Below, one piece after another: positions 12,595-19,884 of a DNA stretch of 20,029 nucleotides (position 1 is its first letter; the number at the start of each line of letters is the position of its first letter). Below the pieces are notes generated by a model, which was not told the origin of the DNA, searched no databases, and saw nothing but the letters and a program-made list of their open reading frames with translations. This DNA is from a virus, in IMG/VR virus record IMGVR_UViG_3300022752_000494, positions 1-20,029 of that record. One strand, written 5' to 3'. The translations under genes and the position numbers were made by a program.

Positions 12595-12907
12595 ACGCCC
12601 AAAATACAACAATAAAAAAACTAAGGTGAACGGCATCACCTTCGATAGTAAGAAGGAAGCCGATAGATACGTTTTTCTGACGCATAGAGCGACGAACGGA
12701 GAGGTGTTGGATATACACCTTCAAGTGCCTTTTGTTTTCGCCTTAGAGGGCAAAAAAATGTTCACGTACAAAGCCGACTTCGTTTACTACGACAAAACGT
12801 TAAGCAAGACGATAATCGAGGACGTGAAGGGAATGCGCACACCTTTGTACAAACTGAAAAAGAAACTGATCGAAAACCAACACCAAATCACTATCACGGA
12901 AACATGA
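12587..12907 (+). CDS. DUF1064 nuclease-like protein (PD-(D/E)XK fold)
   Basis: The product has 106 residues from ATG 12587; a TTG-type upstream start at 12542 would lie inside the previous gene. The family pattern is plain: KYNNKKTKVNGITFDSKKEADRY (about 6-28), LQVPFVF, KADFVYYD (62-69) and EDVKGMRT (78-85). Glu24, Asp64, Asp79 and Lys81 fit the E...D...(D/E)xK catalytic set of a Holliday-junction-resolvase-like nuclease. In phages such proteins are thought to trim recombination or replication intermediates. Position in the replication region agrees. Confidence 0.82.
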   Translation: MIKRPKYNNKKTKVNGITFDSKKEADRYVFLTHRATNGEVLDIHLQVPFVFALEGKKMFTYKADFVYYDKTLSKTIIEDVKGMRTPLYKLKKKLIENQHQITITET

Positions 12908-13167
12908 AGCCAAAAGAGAAAGCATATAAATTGGTTGATCAATATTACTCGGTATTTGCGAAAAGATTGCAACTATCTGAAAGCTTTACATCTTCACACC
13001 GATATAAATTTTGCAAGCCATTGGCAAAAGAATGCGCATTTGTAGCAGTGGATGATATATTTGAGTTCATGAAAATGGATGATGAGTATACTGAAACAGT
13101 ATCTAATGCAAACTCTAAATGGGTTGATTATTGGTTGGAAGTTAAACAAGAAATTGAAAAGCTATGA
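12904..13167 (+). CDS. Conserved hypothetical Bacteroidota phage protein of 87 residues
   Basis: The product is a helical protein with KEKAYKLVDQYYSVF, PLAKECAFVAVDDIFEFM and YWLEVKQEIEKL. This order (Lv..f..., AK.cAl.aVdeI, YW.eVK.eI) is one I have seen in many short phage and mobile-element proteins of Bacteroidota, all of unknown role. It overlaps its neighbours by four bases on each side. This gene is AT-richer than those around it. Confidence 0.7.
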   Translation: MKPKEKAYKLVDQYYSVFAKRLQLSESFTSSHRYKFCKPLAKECAFVAVDDIFEFMKMDDEYTETVSNANSKWVDYWLEVKQEIEKL

Positions 13168-13538
13168 AACACCCATTCAACAAATCAAAATTCAATACCT
13201 ATGGATTTGAAATAGGGCAAGAGCTGGAATGGTTCGAGTGGATTTACAATTACGAGCGTTCACTTCGGTGCGCCTGTAATACCTATCGAGAACATCGTTA
13301 CGAAGGCGATTACTTCATGCAACAGTATCTTAACATGAAAGTTGAAATGCGTTGTTTACGTCAATATCTACATCAAACACTTTGCAACGCTACCTACCGA
13401 CCATGGCACAAAGTATTTCTAAAATCCACAAAAATAGACGCTCACTTTAAAAGCTTGTTTAAAAAGAATTTGTTAAAAAGCTATGAGGAAAGCCATAAGA
13501 AAGACGCAAAGTATTATCTTTCAATCGTTAAAGCATAA
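13164..13538 (+). CDS. Hypothetical protein of 124 residues
   Basis: The product is basic and aromatic, with several Cys and Tyr residues (WIYNYERSLRCACNTYREHRYEGDYF, MRCLRQYLHQTLC) and a Lys-rich C-terminus (FKSLFKKNLLKSYEESHKKD). It is probably helical throughout. No family is recognised, and the cysteines do not form a standard zinc motif. It lies two bases before the metallophosphoesterase gene. Confidence 0.65.
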   Translation: MKHPFNKSKFNTYGFEIGQELEWFEWIYNYERSLRCACNTYREHRYEGDYFMQQYLNMKVEMRCLRQYLHQTLCNATYRPWHKVFLKSTKIDAHFKSLFKKNLLKSYEESHKKDAKYYLSIVKA

Positions 13539-13540
13539 TC

Positions 13541-14416
13541 ATGGAAACAACCAAGTACGGGCGCAACATCGTTTCAATCCGATGCACAGACGGAGATCAG
13601 TTCCTTCTGCTTTCCGATTTGCACTTCGATCATCCTAAATGCCGTCGTGACCTTCTGCAAGAACACATCGAGAAAGCAATTAACCTGGGTGCGAAAATTC
13701 TAATCAATGGCGACTTCTTTTGTATCATGCAGGGCAAGTACGACAAACGAGCGAGTAAGGACGATATTCGGCCGGAACATCAAGGCGGGAATTACTTTGA
13801 CTTGGTTGTGAACGAAGCGGTTGAATGGTGGGCGAAATACGCTCACCATTTGCTTTTTGTAGGGTACGGTAACCACGAAACGGCAGTAAGCAAACGTCAC
13901 GAAATAGACCTAACCGAGCGGTTTGTTTCGTTACTCAATTACAAGACCGGTGCAAAGGTCCTCAATGGTGGGTATGCAGGTTGGATCGTGTTTAACGTAG
14001 GCCGTGCAACATCAAAGACTTCACTCAATTTCAAACTGAAATACCACCATGGTCACGGTGGCGGTGGTGTGGTAACCAAGGGAGTTATTCAACACCAACG
14101 CATGGGCGCACAGGTTGACGGTGCAGACGTTCTTTGGATGGGGCACGTTCACGAACTTTACCACCACATCAACATCAAAGAAACGATCGGGGATAAAGCA
14201 CCGTACGAAGTGAAGCAACGCATTCAGCACGACATCCGTACATCGACTTACAAGGACGAGTTCACCGATGGGGCTTTCGGTTGGCACGTTGAACGGGGTG
14301 CGTATGGTAAACCAATCGGCGGTTATTTAATGCGATTGAATTACATTCGTGAAGTGAAGGATAAAGAACGTAATTACATTGCACCTGATTTTCAAGCAAT
14401 TTATTCAAACATTTAA
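13541..14416 (+). CDS. Calcineurin-like metallophosphoesterase
   Basis: The product has 291 residues and is a two-metal phosphoesterase. The signature blocks are in order: SDLHFDH (Asp26, His28), NGDFF (Asp58), GYGNHE (Asn111, His112), the HHGHGGGG block (around His170-His172) and GHVHE (His202, His204). Members act on phosphodiesters such as DNA or on phosphoproteins. In phage replication regions this type is thought to act on DNA or nucleotides, but the substrate cannot be read from sequence. The block after GNHE and the C-terminal 80 residues look family-specific. It precedes the SSB-like gene by four bases. Confidence 0.85.
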   Translation: METTKYGRNIVSIRCTDGDQFLLLSDLHFDHPKCRRDLLQEHIEKAINLGAKILINGDFFCIMQGKYDKRASKDDIRPEHQGGNYFDLVVNEAVEWWAKYAHHLLFVGYGNHETAVSKRHEIDLTERFVSLLNYKTGAKVLNGGYAGWIVFNVGRATSKTSLNFKLKYHHGHGGGGVVTKGVIQHQRMGAQVDGADVLWMGHVHELYHHINIKETIGDKAPYEVKQRIQHDIRTSTYKDEFTDGAFGWHVERGAYGKPIGGYLMRLNYIREVKDKERNYIAPDFQAIYSNI

Positions 14417-14420
14417 AAAT

Positions 14421-14699
14421 ATGGAAAACGAAAAGTATGTAGGCAAAGGTTGGGCGAACCAGTACGGGGTGAAGGTTCAACTGAAAAAACAAGATTTGCT
14501 CGATTTACCCACCAACCAATACGGGGATATTGAGGTTTTTGTAGGGCAACGCAAAGAGGTTGACCAAAAGAGCAAAGCTACCCATTGGGTAAAATGGAAG
14601 GCGAAAGATGCACCGATGCAACAAGCGTCAAATATCGAAATTCACCCAGCACTAACAAAGGCGGGGTTCGTTCCCGAAGACGACGGGTTACCTTTCTAA
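14421..14699 (+). CDS. Small protein with SSB-like acidic C-terminal tip
   Basis: The product has 92 residues from ATG 14421, after an AAATTTAAAAAT leader. The body (VGKGWANQYGVKVQLKKQDLL, GDIEVFVGQRKE, KATHWVKWKAK) is basic and beta-rich, suiting nucleic-acid binding. The last residues PEDDGLPF closely resemble the DDDIPF tip by which single-stranded DNA-binding proteins recruit partners. I infer a non-canonical phage SSB. The OB fold is not provable by eye, and an alternative is a protein of unknown function with a chance tail. Confidence 0.72.
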   Translation: MENEKYVGKGWANQYGVKVQLKKQDLLDLPTNQYGDIEVFVGQRKEVDQKSKATHWVKWKAKDAPMQQASNIEIHPALTKAGFVPEDDGLPF

Positions 14700-14704
14700 A
14701 AATT

Positions 14705-14721
14705 CCCATTCAATAAGTATG
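14705..14721 (+). promoter_or_regulatory. Start-site element CCCATTCAATAAGTATG
   Basis: This stretch leads directly into the ATG at 14719. It differs in one base from the element before the ATG at 19326. In this window only these two genes have it. It may aid translation initiation in the absence of Shine-Dalgarno pairing. Confidence 0.4.
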
Positions 14722-15231
14722 CACCCACTGATCGCAGACGTACTCCAACACCAATCCTATCGTAAGTCATGTTACGACATTGTGAGGGGTACGCACTTCG
14801 ACGGTGAAGACTTATACCAAGAAATGTTACTTGCATTACTTGAAAAAGAGGATGCAAAGCTTTGGGAAGTTTGGCATTCGGGCGGTCATCGGTGGTATGT
14901 GCTATCGTTAATCTATCGTTTGTTTTTGGGTAAGGGTTCTTTGTGGGATCAGAAGTATCGTGATCGGTTGTTACGTGTTGACGTGGATTGGACCCGTGTT
15001 GAAGTGATTGCTGAAATATACGACCATGAAAGCGAGCTTCAAACATCCAAGCAAATGGAAGCGATTGAAGAAGCGATTGCTGAACTACATTGGTACGAGC
15101 GCAATTTGTTTATGGTTTATGTAGAAGCCAAAAATATGCGACGTATTAGCACCTCGACCACGATACCATACAACAGTATTAGATTGACCATTAACACGGT
15201 TAAAGACAAATTAAAAAAAAAATTAAAATGA
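14719..15231 (+). CDS. Sigma-70-like (ECF-type) RNA polymerase factor, divergent
   Basis: The product has 170 residues. FDGEDLYQEMLLALLEKED (about 27-45) resembles the region 2 AEDLVQEVFL motif of sigma factors. The C-terminal stretch LHWYERNLFMVYVEAKNMRRIS, then IPYNSIRLTINTVKDKLKKKL (about 123-170), resembles region 4 with its HTH. The middle part is rich in Trp and His and is not standard. Phages of Bacteroidota often encode such reduced sigma-like proteins. A role in switching transcription to late genes is inferred. It could instead be an HTH regulator without polymerase binding. It starts with the repeated element CCCATTCAATAAGTATG. Confidence 0.68.
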   Translation: MHPLIADVLQHQSYRKSCYDIVRGTHFDGEDLYQEMLLALLEKEDAKLWEVWHSGGHRWYVLSLIYRLFLGKGSLWDQKYRDRLLRVDVDWTRVEVIAEIYDHESELQTSKQMEAIEEAIAELHWYERNLFMVYVEAKNMRRISTSTTIPYNSIRLTINTVKDKLKKKLK

Positions 15232-15518
15232 TTTACTTACAAATTTTATTCATTGCGTTTTTCTCTGCGTGTGCAGGGGTAACGATTACCAAGCTTACGG
15301 GCATTGGCGATAAGATCGGATTTAAGCCGTTCAACTGTTTTGTATGCCTTTCGTTTTGGACTGCATCGATTTCTTTTTTTTCAACGGTTGATTTTTCATT
15401 GATACCTTATTACCAAAACAATGTCATACTATTTGTAAACCTTTTCGTGTATTCGATTGGGTGCGGTTTCATGGCTTGTATTATTGCGTACTTTTTAATA
15501 GATAGGATTTACCGATGA
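15228..15518 (+). CDS. Small integral membrane protein
   Basis: The product has 96 residues with three hydrophobic segments: 3-22 (YLQILFIAFFSACAGVTITK), about 36-55 (CFVCLSFWTASISFF) and 63-91 (NNVILFVNLFVYSIGCGFMACIIAYFLI). The FNCFVCLSFWTA motif recurs in membrane proteins of Bacteroidota phages that I recall but cannot name. It overlaps both neighbours by four bases. A role in superinfection exclusion or membrane anchoring of replication is possible but unsupported. Confidence 0.7.
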   Translation: MIYLQILFIAFFSACAGVTITKLTGIGDKIGFKPFNCFVCLSFWTASISFFSTVDFSLIPYYQNNVILFVNLFVYSIGCGFMACIIAYFLIDRIYR

Positions 15519-15706
15519 ACCCTGAACACTACGATAGAAAGGTGCAACCGATTGACCTAATCGATGCCTTTGAGTTGAACTTCAACCTCGGCAATGTGAT
15601 TAAGTACACCGCCAGGGCAAACTACAAACACGACAATCCAAAAGAGGATTTGATAAAAGCAATGTATTATTTAAGACGTGAAATGAAAAAATATGAAAAT
15701 AGCTAA
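15515..15706 (+). CDS. DUF3310 domain protein
   Basis: The product has 63 residues, matching the DUF3310 pattern: EHYDRKVQPIDLIDAF, FNLGNVIKYTARANYKHDNPKEDLIKAMYYLRREM. The domain is common in phage genomes, alone or joined to nucleotide-metabolism enzymes, and its biochemical role is not settled. The next gene overlaps by 14 bases. Confidence 0.85.
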   Translation: MNPEHYDRKVQPIDLIDAFELNFNLGNVIKYTARANYKHDNPKEDLIKAMYYLRREMKKYENS

Positions 15707-16055
15707 CAGAATGACCGACGAACAGTTGAAGCGGTTAGAACCATTGTACCCTAAATGGGTTCAGTTCCAAAACGAAAAGACATTAAGACTTTCACCTGAA
15801 CAAGTAGCGTTAATGGGTGGGGTATGGAGCGAAGTAATGGGTAAGCGTTGGACGGGTGGATGCCAAGCGTGTACCGTTAACGCATTCTCCACGATCATGA
15901 ACCATTACGATGCTGAACTTGACAGTAGGCATAAAGCAATCCATGAGCAACTTATTCAAGAAACGTTCACGGAAAGTGAACCAACCGAAATTGTGAACAC
16001 TAAACAAACAACCGATGCCACTACCAAAAAGAAACCAAGACGAATCAAAAAATGA
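15693..16055 (+). CDS. Hypothetical phage protein of 120 residues
   Basis: The product has an N-terminal helical part (MTDEQLKRLEPLYPKWVQFQNEK), a central block (GKRWTGGCQACTVNAFSTIMNHY) and a charged, low-complexity Lys-rich end (TTKKKPRRIKK). The GGCQAC block holds two cysteines that might bind metal. It is unlike any family I can name. Its end overlaps the next gene by 41 bases. Confidence 0.65.
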   Translation: MKIANRMTDEQLKRLEPLYPKWVQFQNEKTLRLSPEQVALMGGVWSEVMGKRWTGGCQACTVNAFSTIMNHYDAELDSRHKAIHEQLIQETFTESEPTEIVNTKQTTDATTKKKPRRIKK

Positions 16056-16467
16056 ATTCATGGATCGTTGCATGATTAACACAGTCATGAAAACGGAATA
16101 TGAAGACCCAATACAACGTTTAGCGGTGTGCAATGCTTTGAGCCGTAAGGAAAGCTACGCAAAGTTTGAAAGCCATTCCGATTATCCCGAAGCGGTGAAG
16201 AACAATGCCAAGCGAGGTATTGAACTGAACGAAAAGAACGGTAATCAGTGCGCTACCCAGGTCGGTAAGGTTCGAGCGCAACAGCTTGCAAATGGTGAGC
16301 CGTTAAGCGTTTCCACTATAAAACGAATGTACTCCTATTTGAGCCGTGCAAAGACGTATTATGAAACTGGAAAGCCTACCGACTGTGGATATATTTCCTA
16401 TCTTTTGTGGGGTGGTTTAGCTGGACTTCGTTGGAGTGAAGCAAAGCTTAAAGAATTGGACGTATGA
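16015..16467 (+). CDS. Conserved phage protein with two short recurrent modules
   Basis: The product has 150 residues. Residues 1-43 carry ESKNEFMDRCMINTVMKTEYEDPIQRLAVC, a module seen at the start of many phage head-region proteins. Residues 56-145 carry a second one: YPEAVKNNAKRGIELNEKNGN, ATQVGKVRAQQLANGEPLS, TIKRMYSYLSRA and GYISYLLWGGLAGLRWSEAKL. Both are familiar from Bacteroidota and other phages, with unknown function. The placement just before packaging genes suggests a head-related or DNA-related role, which is inference. It begins 41 bases inside the previous gene. Confidence 0.72.
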   Translation: MPLPKRNQDESKNEFMDRCMINTVMKTEYEDPIQRLAVCNALSRKESYAKFESHSDYPEAVKNNAKRGIELNEKNGNQCATQVGKVRAQQLANGEPLSVSTIKRMYSYLSRAKTYYETGKPTDCGYISYLLWGGLAGLRWSEAKLKELDV

Positions 16468-16763
16468 AAGTAGGTTTTGATTTCGACGATACCCTAACGA
16501 CTGAAAAGGGAATGCGAGTAGCGAGGTTTAGGAATAACCCAAACAACGAATTGTATATCGTTTCAGCACGGCACGAAGTAGGCAGTGATATGTTAGAAAA
16601 AGCGAAGGAGTTGGGAATCAGTCCGAGCAATGTGTTTGCAACTGGAAGCAACAAAGCAAAAGTTGAAAAGGTTTTATCGCTTGGTTTAAATATGTTTTAT
16701 GATAATAACAAAGACGTAATCGAAGCATTGAAAGGTAAAGATGTTAAAGCGTTTCAGATATGA
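16464..16763 (+). CDS. Small HAD-superfamily phosphatase-like protein
   Basis: The product has 99 residues. Motif I GFDFDDTLT (Asp6 nucleophile, Asp8), motif II IVSAR (Ser34), a Lys near 64-66 (SNKAKVEKV) and motif IV MFYDNN (Asp80) are all present with correct spacing. The lack of a large cap suggests action on a sizeable or exposed phosphate, such as a nucleic-acid end or protein. Similar short HAD proteins occur in phages near nucleotide-metabolism genes. The substrate is unknown. Confidence 0.82.
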   Translation: MKVGFDFDDTLTTEKGMRVARFRNNPNNELYIVSARHEVGSDMLEKAKELGISPSNVFATGSNKAKVEKVLSLGLNMFYDNNKDVIEALKGKDVKAFQI

Positions 16764-16954
16764 CCACGACAAAAGAAAACGACGTAATCGATCAGGCAAT
16801 TAGTGCGGTGGAGCTTTACTCTTCCATTGCCAATTTGTTGATGGATATAGCCGAAACTGCTGATCATGTGAACGTGGGCGGTGCTACCGATTACGAGTTG
16901 AAGCTTATGTGTATGCAGAAGTTGAAAGAAATCGTTAACAAAATTGAAATCTGA
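16760..16954 (+). CDS. Hypothetical protein of 64 residues
   Basis: The product is a small acidic helical protein (NDVIDQAISAVELYSSIANLLMDIAETADHV, then ELKLMCMQKLKEIVNKI). No family is recognised. It overlaps the HAD gene by four bases and the small terminase by one, and is therefore likely co-expressed with packaging genes. Confidence 0.7.
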   Translation: MTTTKENDVIDQAISAVELYSSIANLLMDIAETADHVNVGGATDYELKLMCMQKLKEIVNKIEI

Positions 16955-17394
16955 TGCCAAGCGGTGAACATTTGAAGGGCAAAAGCCCGCACGGATTTGG
17001 AAGCCATCCCGAAAACATCAATCGGAATGGACGTCCGAAGGCTTTGCGTAACGTAATCAAGGACCTATTCATTGAAGAATTTAACGTTCAGCTATCGAGT
17101 AGTCAAGCCAACGAAATGATTATGGCAATGCTTTGCATGACAGAGCGACAAATCAGTGAATTAGGCGAAAGAGACGATGTGCCCTTTTGGTTGAAAATGA
17201 TTAGCAAAAAGATGGAGCGTGATTTGAGTCGGGGTTCTATTCACTTGATGGAAGTTCTTTTTGATCGTGTTTATGGTAAGCCGAAAGAAACGATTGATAG
17301 TACAATATCGATGCCGAAAGCAGAAATACACGTAGCCACCATTTCAAGTCCTATCGACCTATCAAATAGTGAGGATGCAATTATTCTTGATTGA
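16954..17394 (+). CDS. terS: Terminase small subunit
   Basis: The product has 146 residues. It recognises packaging DNA and loads the large subunit. The start NRNGRPKALRNVIKDL is typical of TerS-like proteins of this type. It is followed by a helical core (MIMAMLCMTERQISELG, DVPFWLKMISKKMERDLSRG) and the characteristic MEVLFDRVYGKPKETI near residue 104-119. The placement directly upstream of the large subunit, with a one-base overlap, strongly supports the call. The last 25 residues are variable. Confidence 0.85.
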   Translation: MPSGEHLKGKSPHGFGSHPENINRNGRPKALRNVIKDLFIEEFNVQLSSSQANEMIMAMLCMTERQISELGERDDVPFWLKMISKKMERDLSRGSIHLMEVLFDRVYGKPKETIDSTISMPKAEIHVATISSPIDLSNSEDAIILD

Positions 17395-18551
17395 TGTTTC
17401 AAACGTCTGTCATATTCGATCGCAATTACAATTCAACTGCCGAGGTTATCGTTAACCAAGGCGGTACAAGCTCGGGGAAAACTTACTCGATATTACAAGT
17501 GCTATGCTTAAAAGCGATTGGAGAAAATGACCAAGTGATTAGCGTTGTAGGTCAGGACGTGCCTAACCTTAAAAGTGGTGCGCTTAGGGATATGCAAACC
17601 ATTGTAGCAAGTTCGCCCGATATTCAATCATGGATTAAAGGGTACAATGCGAGCGATCGTATCTACACGTTTCATAACGGTTCAATTATAGAATTCAAAA
17701 GCTACCAAGATTCCCAGGATGCAAAGAGCGGAAAACGTGACTATTTCTTTTTGAATGAAGCGAACGGGGTTAGTTATGAAATATACTCCGAACTTGCGAT
17801 GCGAACTAAGAAGCAAGTTTACATTGACTACAACCCTAACGCTCGGTTTTGGGTTCATGATAAATTGATAGGAAAGGAAGGTGTTGAGTTGATTATTTCA
17901 GACCACCGCCACAATCCTTTTTTACCCGATATTATTCGTAAGAAGATCGAAGCGATTAGGAGCGAGGATGAAGAACTTTGGAAGGTGTACGCCCGTGGCA
18001 TGACCGGAAAGATTGAAGGGTTAATCTACCGGAACTGGGGAACGATTGGAACGATACCAAGCGATGCGCATTTGATTGGTTACGGTATGGACTTCGGATT
18101 TACCAACGACCCGACCGCAGTTGTTGGAGTATACCGTTACAATGGTGAGTTAATCATTGACGAGGTAATGTATCACAAAGGGTACACAAACCAAGATATT
18201 AGTTTATTCTTTAACCAATCGGGGATAGATAGAAGCGTTACCATTGTGGCGGATTCAGCAGAACCGAAAAGCATCGAGGAAATCAGGCGCATGGGTTGGC
18301 GCATTGAAGGCGCAAACAAGGGGAAAGATAGTATCTTGAATGGGATTGATATTTTGAAACGATTTAGGCTTAACGTAACTAACCGATCAACCAACTTACT
18401 CAAAGAATTGAACGCTTACAAGTGGAAGGAAAAGGACGGGAACGCTACCAACGTTCCCATCGACTCGTTTAACCACGGGATGGATGCGTTGAGGTATTTG
18501 GCACTTAATAAATTAGCAGAAAAAAATAGAGGTAAATATGCAATACAATAA
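17394..18551 (+). CDS. terL: Terminase large subunit (PBSX/phage_term_2 type)
   Basis: The product has 385 residues and is the ATPase motor and nuclease that packages DNA. Walker A GGTSSGKT is at 23-30, and the Walker B-like RDYFFLNEAN with Glu122 follows. The RNase H-like nuclease acids are Asp233 (MDFGFTNDP), Asp287 (VADSAEP) and Asp364 (NHGMDALRY). Length is in the normal range. A TTG three bases upstream gives one more residue, but ATG 17394 overlaps the terS stop codon and is preferred. It overlaps the tail-chaperone gene by 14 bases. The portal gene is not the next gene, which is unusual. Confidence 0.93.
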   Translation: MFQTSVIFDRNYNSTAEVIVNQGGTSSGKTYSILQVLCLKAIGENDQVISVVGQDVPNLKSGALRDMQTIVASSPDIQSWIKGYNASDRIYTFHNGSIIEFKSYQDSQDAKSGKRDYFFLNEANGVSYEIYSELAMRTKKQVYIDYNPNARFWVHDKLIGKEGVELIISDHRHNPFLPDIIRKKIEAIRSEDEELWKVYARGMTGKIEGLIYRNWGTIGTIPSDAHLIGYGMDFGFTNDPTAVVGVYRYNGELIIDEVMYHKGYTNQDISLFFNQSGIDRSVTIVADSAEPKSIEEIRRMGWRIEGANKGKDSILNGIDILKRFRLNVTNRSTNLLKELNAYKWKEKDGNATNVPIDSFNHGMDALRYLALNKLAEKNRGKYAIQ

Positions 18552-19155
18552 CATTTGGAAAAAATTAACGGTTGGTCAGTACCAACTTTTGGCCGATCTT
18601 GACCACTTGGAAGGGTGGGAGTATATGCGCTCGGTAGTTGCAATCGTTGAGGGTAACGGATTCGATGAGGTGGATAACTATCCTTTGATTGACTTACGCA
18701 AACGATATGAAGCCATTGCCAAGCAGTTAGAGAAAGAGCCGTTCAAACCGTTCAAATCATTCGTAAAGATTGACGGAAATCGTTACTATGTAACCCGATT
18801 CTTTGATGAAATCAACACTGCTCAATTCGTGGAAATTAGTGAGTGGAATAAGACGAAAGAGGACGGTGTAAAGAACTTGCATTTGTGCGTTGCATCGTTA
18901 CTACGTGAAACGAAGTTCGGTTGGTTTCCTAAAAAGTACAACGGTAAGGACCATTCAAAGCGTGCGACGTTGGTTAAGGAAAAGATGTTAGCCGTTGAAG
19001 CATTGGGATTGTCCGCTTTTTTTTTGGGCAGTTGGGTGAGGTTGCTCGAAGATTTACCAACCTATTTGGACAAGGAAATGCAGAACTTGAAAGCGGAGAT
19101 GGACGGCCTGATATTGGAACAGGATTCACCGAGCGTTACGGATGGATCGTTGTAA
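18538..19155 (+). CDS. Tail assembly chaperone, in-frame product (G-like)
   Basis: The product has 205 residues. The pattern WKKLTVGQYQLLADLD, MRSVVAIVEG, DNYPLIDLR, NRYYVTRFFDEINTAQFVEISEW and VASLLRETKFGW matches the proteins that precede tape-measure genes and guide tail-tube assembly. Near residue 160 the codons run over nine T residues (AFFLG). From there the 0 frame continues for 43 residues of non-conserved sequence, while the -1 frame opens into a conserved second domain. So this is likely the short product of a G/GT pair made by frameshifting. It follows terL with 14 bases of overlap. Confidence 0.75.
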   Translation: MQYNNIWKKLTVGQYQLLADLDHLEGWEYMRSVVAIVEGNGFDEVDNYPLIDLRKRYEAIAKQLEKEPFKPFKSFVKIDGNRYYVTRFFDEINTAQFVEISEWNKTKEDGVKNLHLCVASLLRETKFGWFPKKYNGKDHSKRATLVKEKMLAVEALGLSAFFLGSWVRLLEDLPTYLDKEMQNLKAEMDGLILEQDSPSVTDGSL

Positions 19156-19298
19156 TTGATAGATTAGCCGGGAGCGATGTGTTGAAATGGAATGAAGTAT
19201 TTGAACTTCCTGCGATTGAGTTCTTGAACTATGCAAGTTACCAAGTTGAGAAAAGCAAGCATGAAGCCTTTGAAATAAAGCGTCGAGCGAATGGGTAA
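18538..19298 (+). CDS. Tail assembly chaperone, -1 frameshift fusion product (GT-like)
   Basis: Predicted by reading 18538-19023 and re-entering the -1 frame at 19023, giving 253 residues. The slip site is T-TTT-TTT inside a run of nine T (19017-19025) followed by GGG. The new part (from GQLGEVARRF to the stop at 19298) ends in YGWIVVIDRLAGSD, FELPAIEFLNYASYQVEKSKHEAFEIKRR. That is the W..i...a......v..mp..eFLN...y..ek pattern of the second chaperone domain. A separate start codon for this domain is poor (TTG 19032), which supports frameshifting. The exact slip point is inferred. Confidence 0.68.
19017..19026 (+). promoter_or_regulatory. Slippery nine-T frameshift site
   Basis: Frame 0 reads GCT TTT TTT TTG. 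After slipping back one base, the TTT codons re-pair with TTT. No strong downstream hairpin was seen by eye within 15 bases, so the stimulating element, if any, is not identified. Confidence 0.65.
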
Positions 19299-19317
19299 CT
19301 TTTTTGATTTACCCATT
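19290..19317 (+). promoter_or_regulatory. Perfect 9-bp hairpin across the chaperone stop codon
   Basis: AATGGGTAA (19290-19298) and TTACCCATT (19309-19317) are exact inverted copies around a 10-base T-rich loop. The left arm holds the stop codon of the frameshift product, and the right arm ends nine bases before the next ATG. There is no T run after it, so it is unlikely to be a terminator. It may gate translation of the next gene. Confidence 0.55.
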
Positions 19318-19328
19318 TAATAAGTATG
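19312..19328 (+). promoter_or_regulatory. Start-site element CCCATTTAATAAGTATG
   Basis: One base different from the element at 14705-14721, and likewise ending in the start codon (19326). Here its left part forms the right arm of the hairpin at 19290-19317. Confidence 0.4.
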
Positions 19329-19883
19329 GCAAACAAATTTATAGATATTGAAGCAGTCGGGTTGAAACCGACCGAAGTAGATATGAATTTTGAGGGTGCA
19401 TCCAAGGTATTAACCGATTGGTGCAACGAAGCTATTAAAGGATTCCAAGCGAACATCGACAAAAATGGGATGAGGTCAACGGGTAATTTGCGCCAAAGCA
19501 TTTTACCGTTACCCGTTAAACGTTTTGGTCAAGGCTACCAAGTAGAAATTGAAGCGGATTTTTATTGGAAGTTTCAGGAGTATGGAGTACGTGGTGCAAG
19601 GGGTGGTCAAGGTGCTCCTAATTCACCTTTCCAGTATCGTGATAAAATGCCACCATTGGAAGCCTTCAAAAAGTGGGTAACCTTCAAGGCTATGAATTCG
19701 GGTGGAAACGAAAAAACGTTGGAGCAAATCGCTGACAAATATAGACGCTTGGTGTATATGTACGGAATCAAGGCAAAACCATTCGTGCAACCTTATTTAA
19801 CTGATGAAAAATTAACTGAACTTGCGGAGAACATGGCCGATTACATGGCAGGCCAAGCCGTTGCAGTTCTATTACCTAAATGA
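19326..19883 (+). CDS. HK97 gp10-like head-tail / tail completion protein
   Basis: The product has 185 residues. The N-terminal half has a helix (VLTDWCNEAIKGFQANIDKNGMRSTGNLRQSI), where STGNLRQSI is the typical S.tG.L..Si of gp10-like proteins. It is followed by beta strands (YQVEIEADFYWKFQEYGVRG) and a C-terminal part ending MYGIKAKPFVQPYL, close to the usual kpF..pa.... ending. These proteins join neck and tail. It follows the tail chaperones, separated by a hairpin, and starts with the repeated element CCCATTTAATAAGTATG. Confidence 0.78.
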   Translation: MANKFIDIEAVGLKPTEVDMNFEGASKVLTDWCNEAIKGFQANIDKNGMRSTGNLRQSILPLPVKRFGQGYQVEIEADFYWKFQEYGVRGARGGQGAPNSPFQYRDKMPPLEAFKKWVTFKAMNSGGNEKTLEQIADKYRRLVYMYGIKAKPFVQPYLTDEKLTELAENMADYMAGQAVAVLLPK

Positions 19884-19884
19884 T

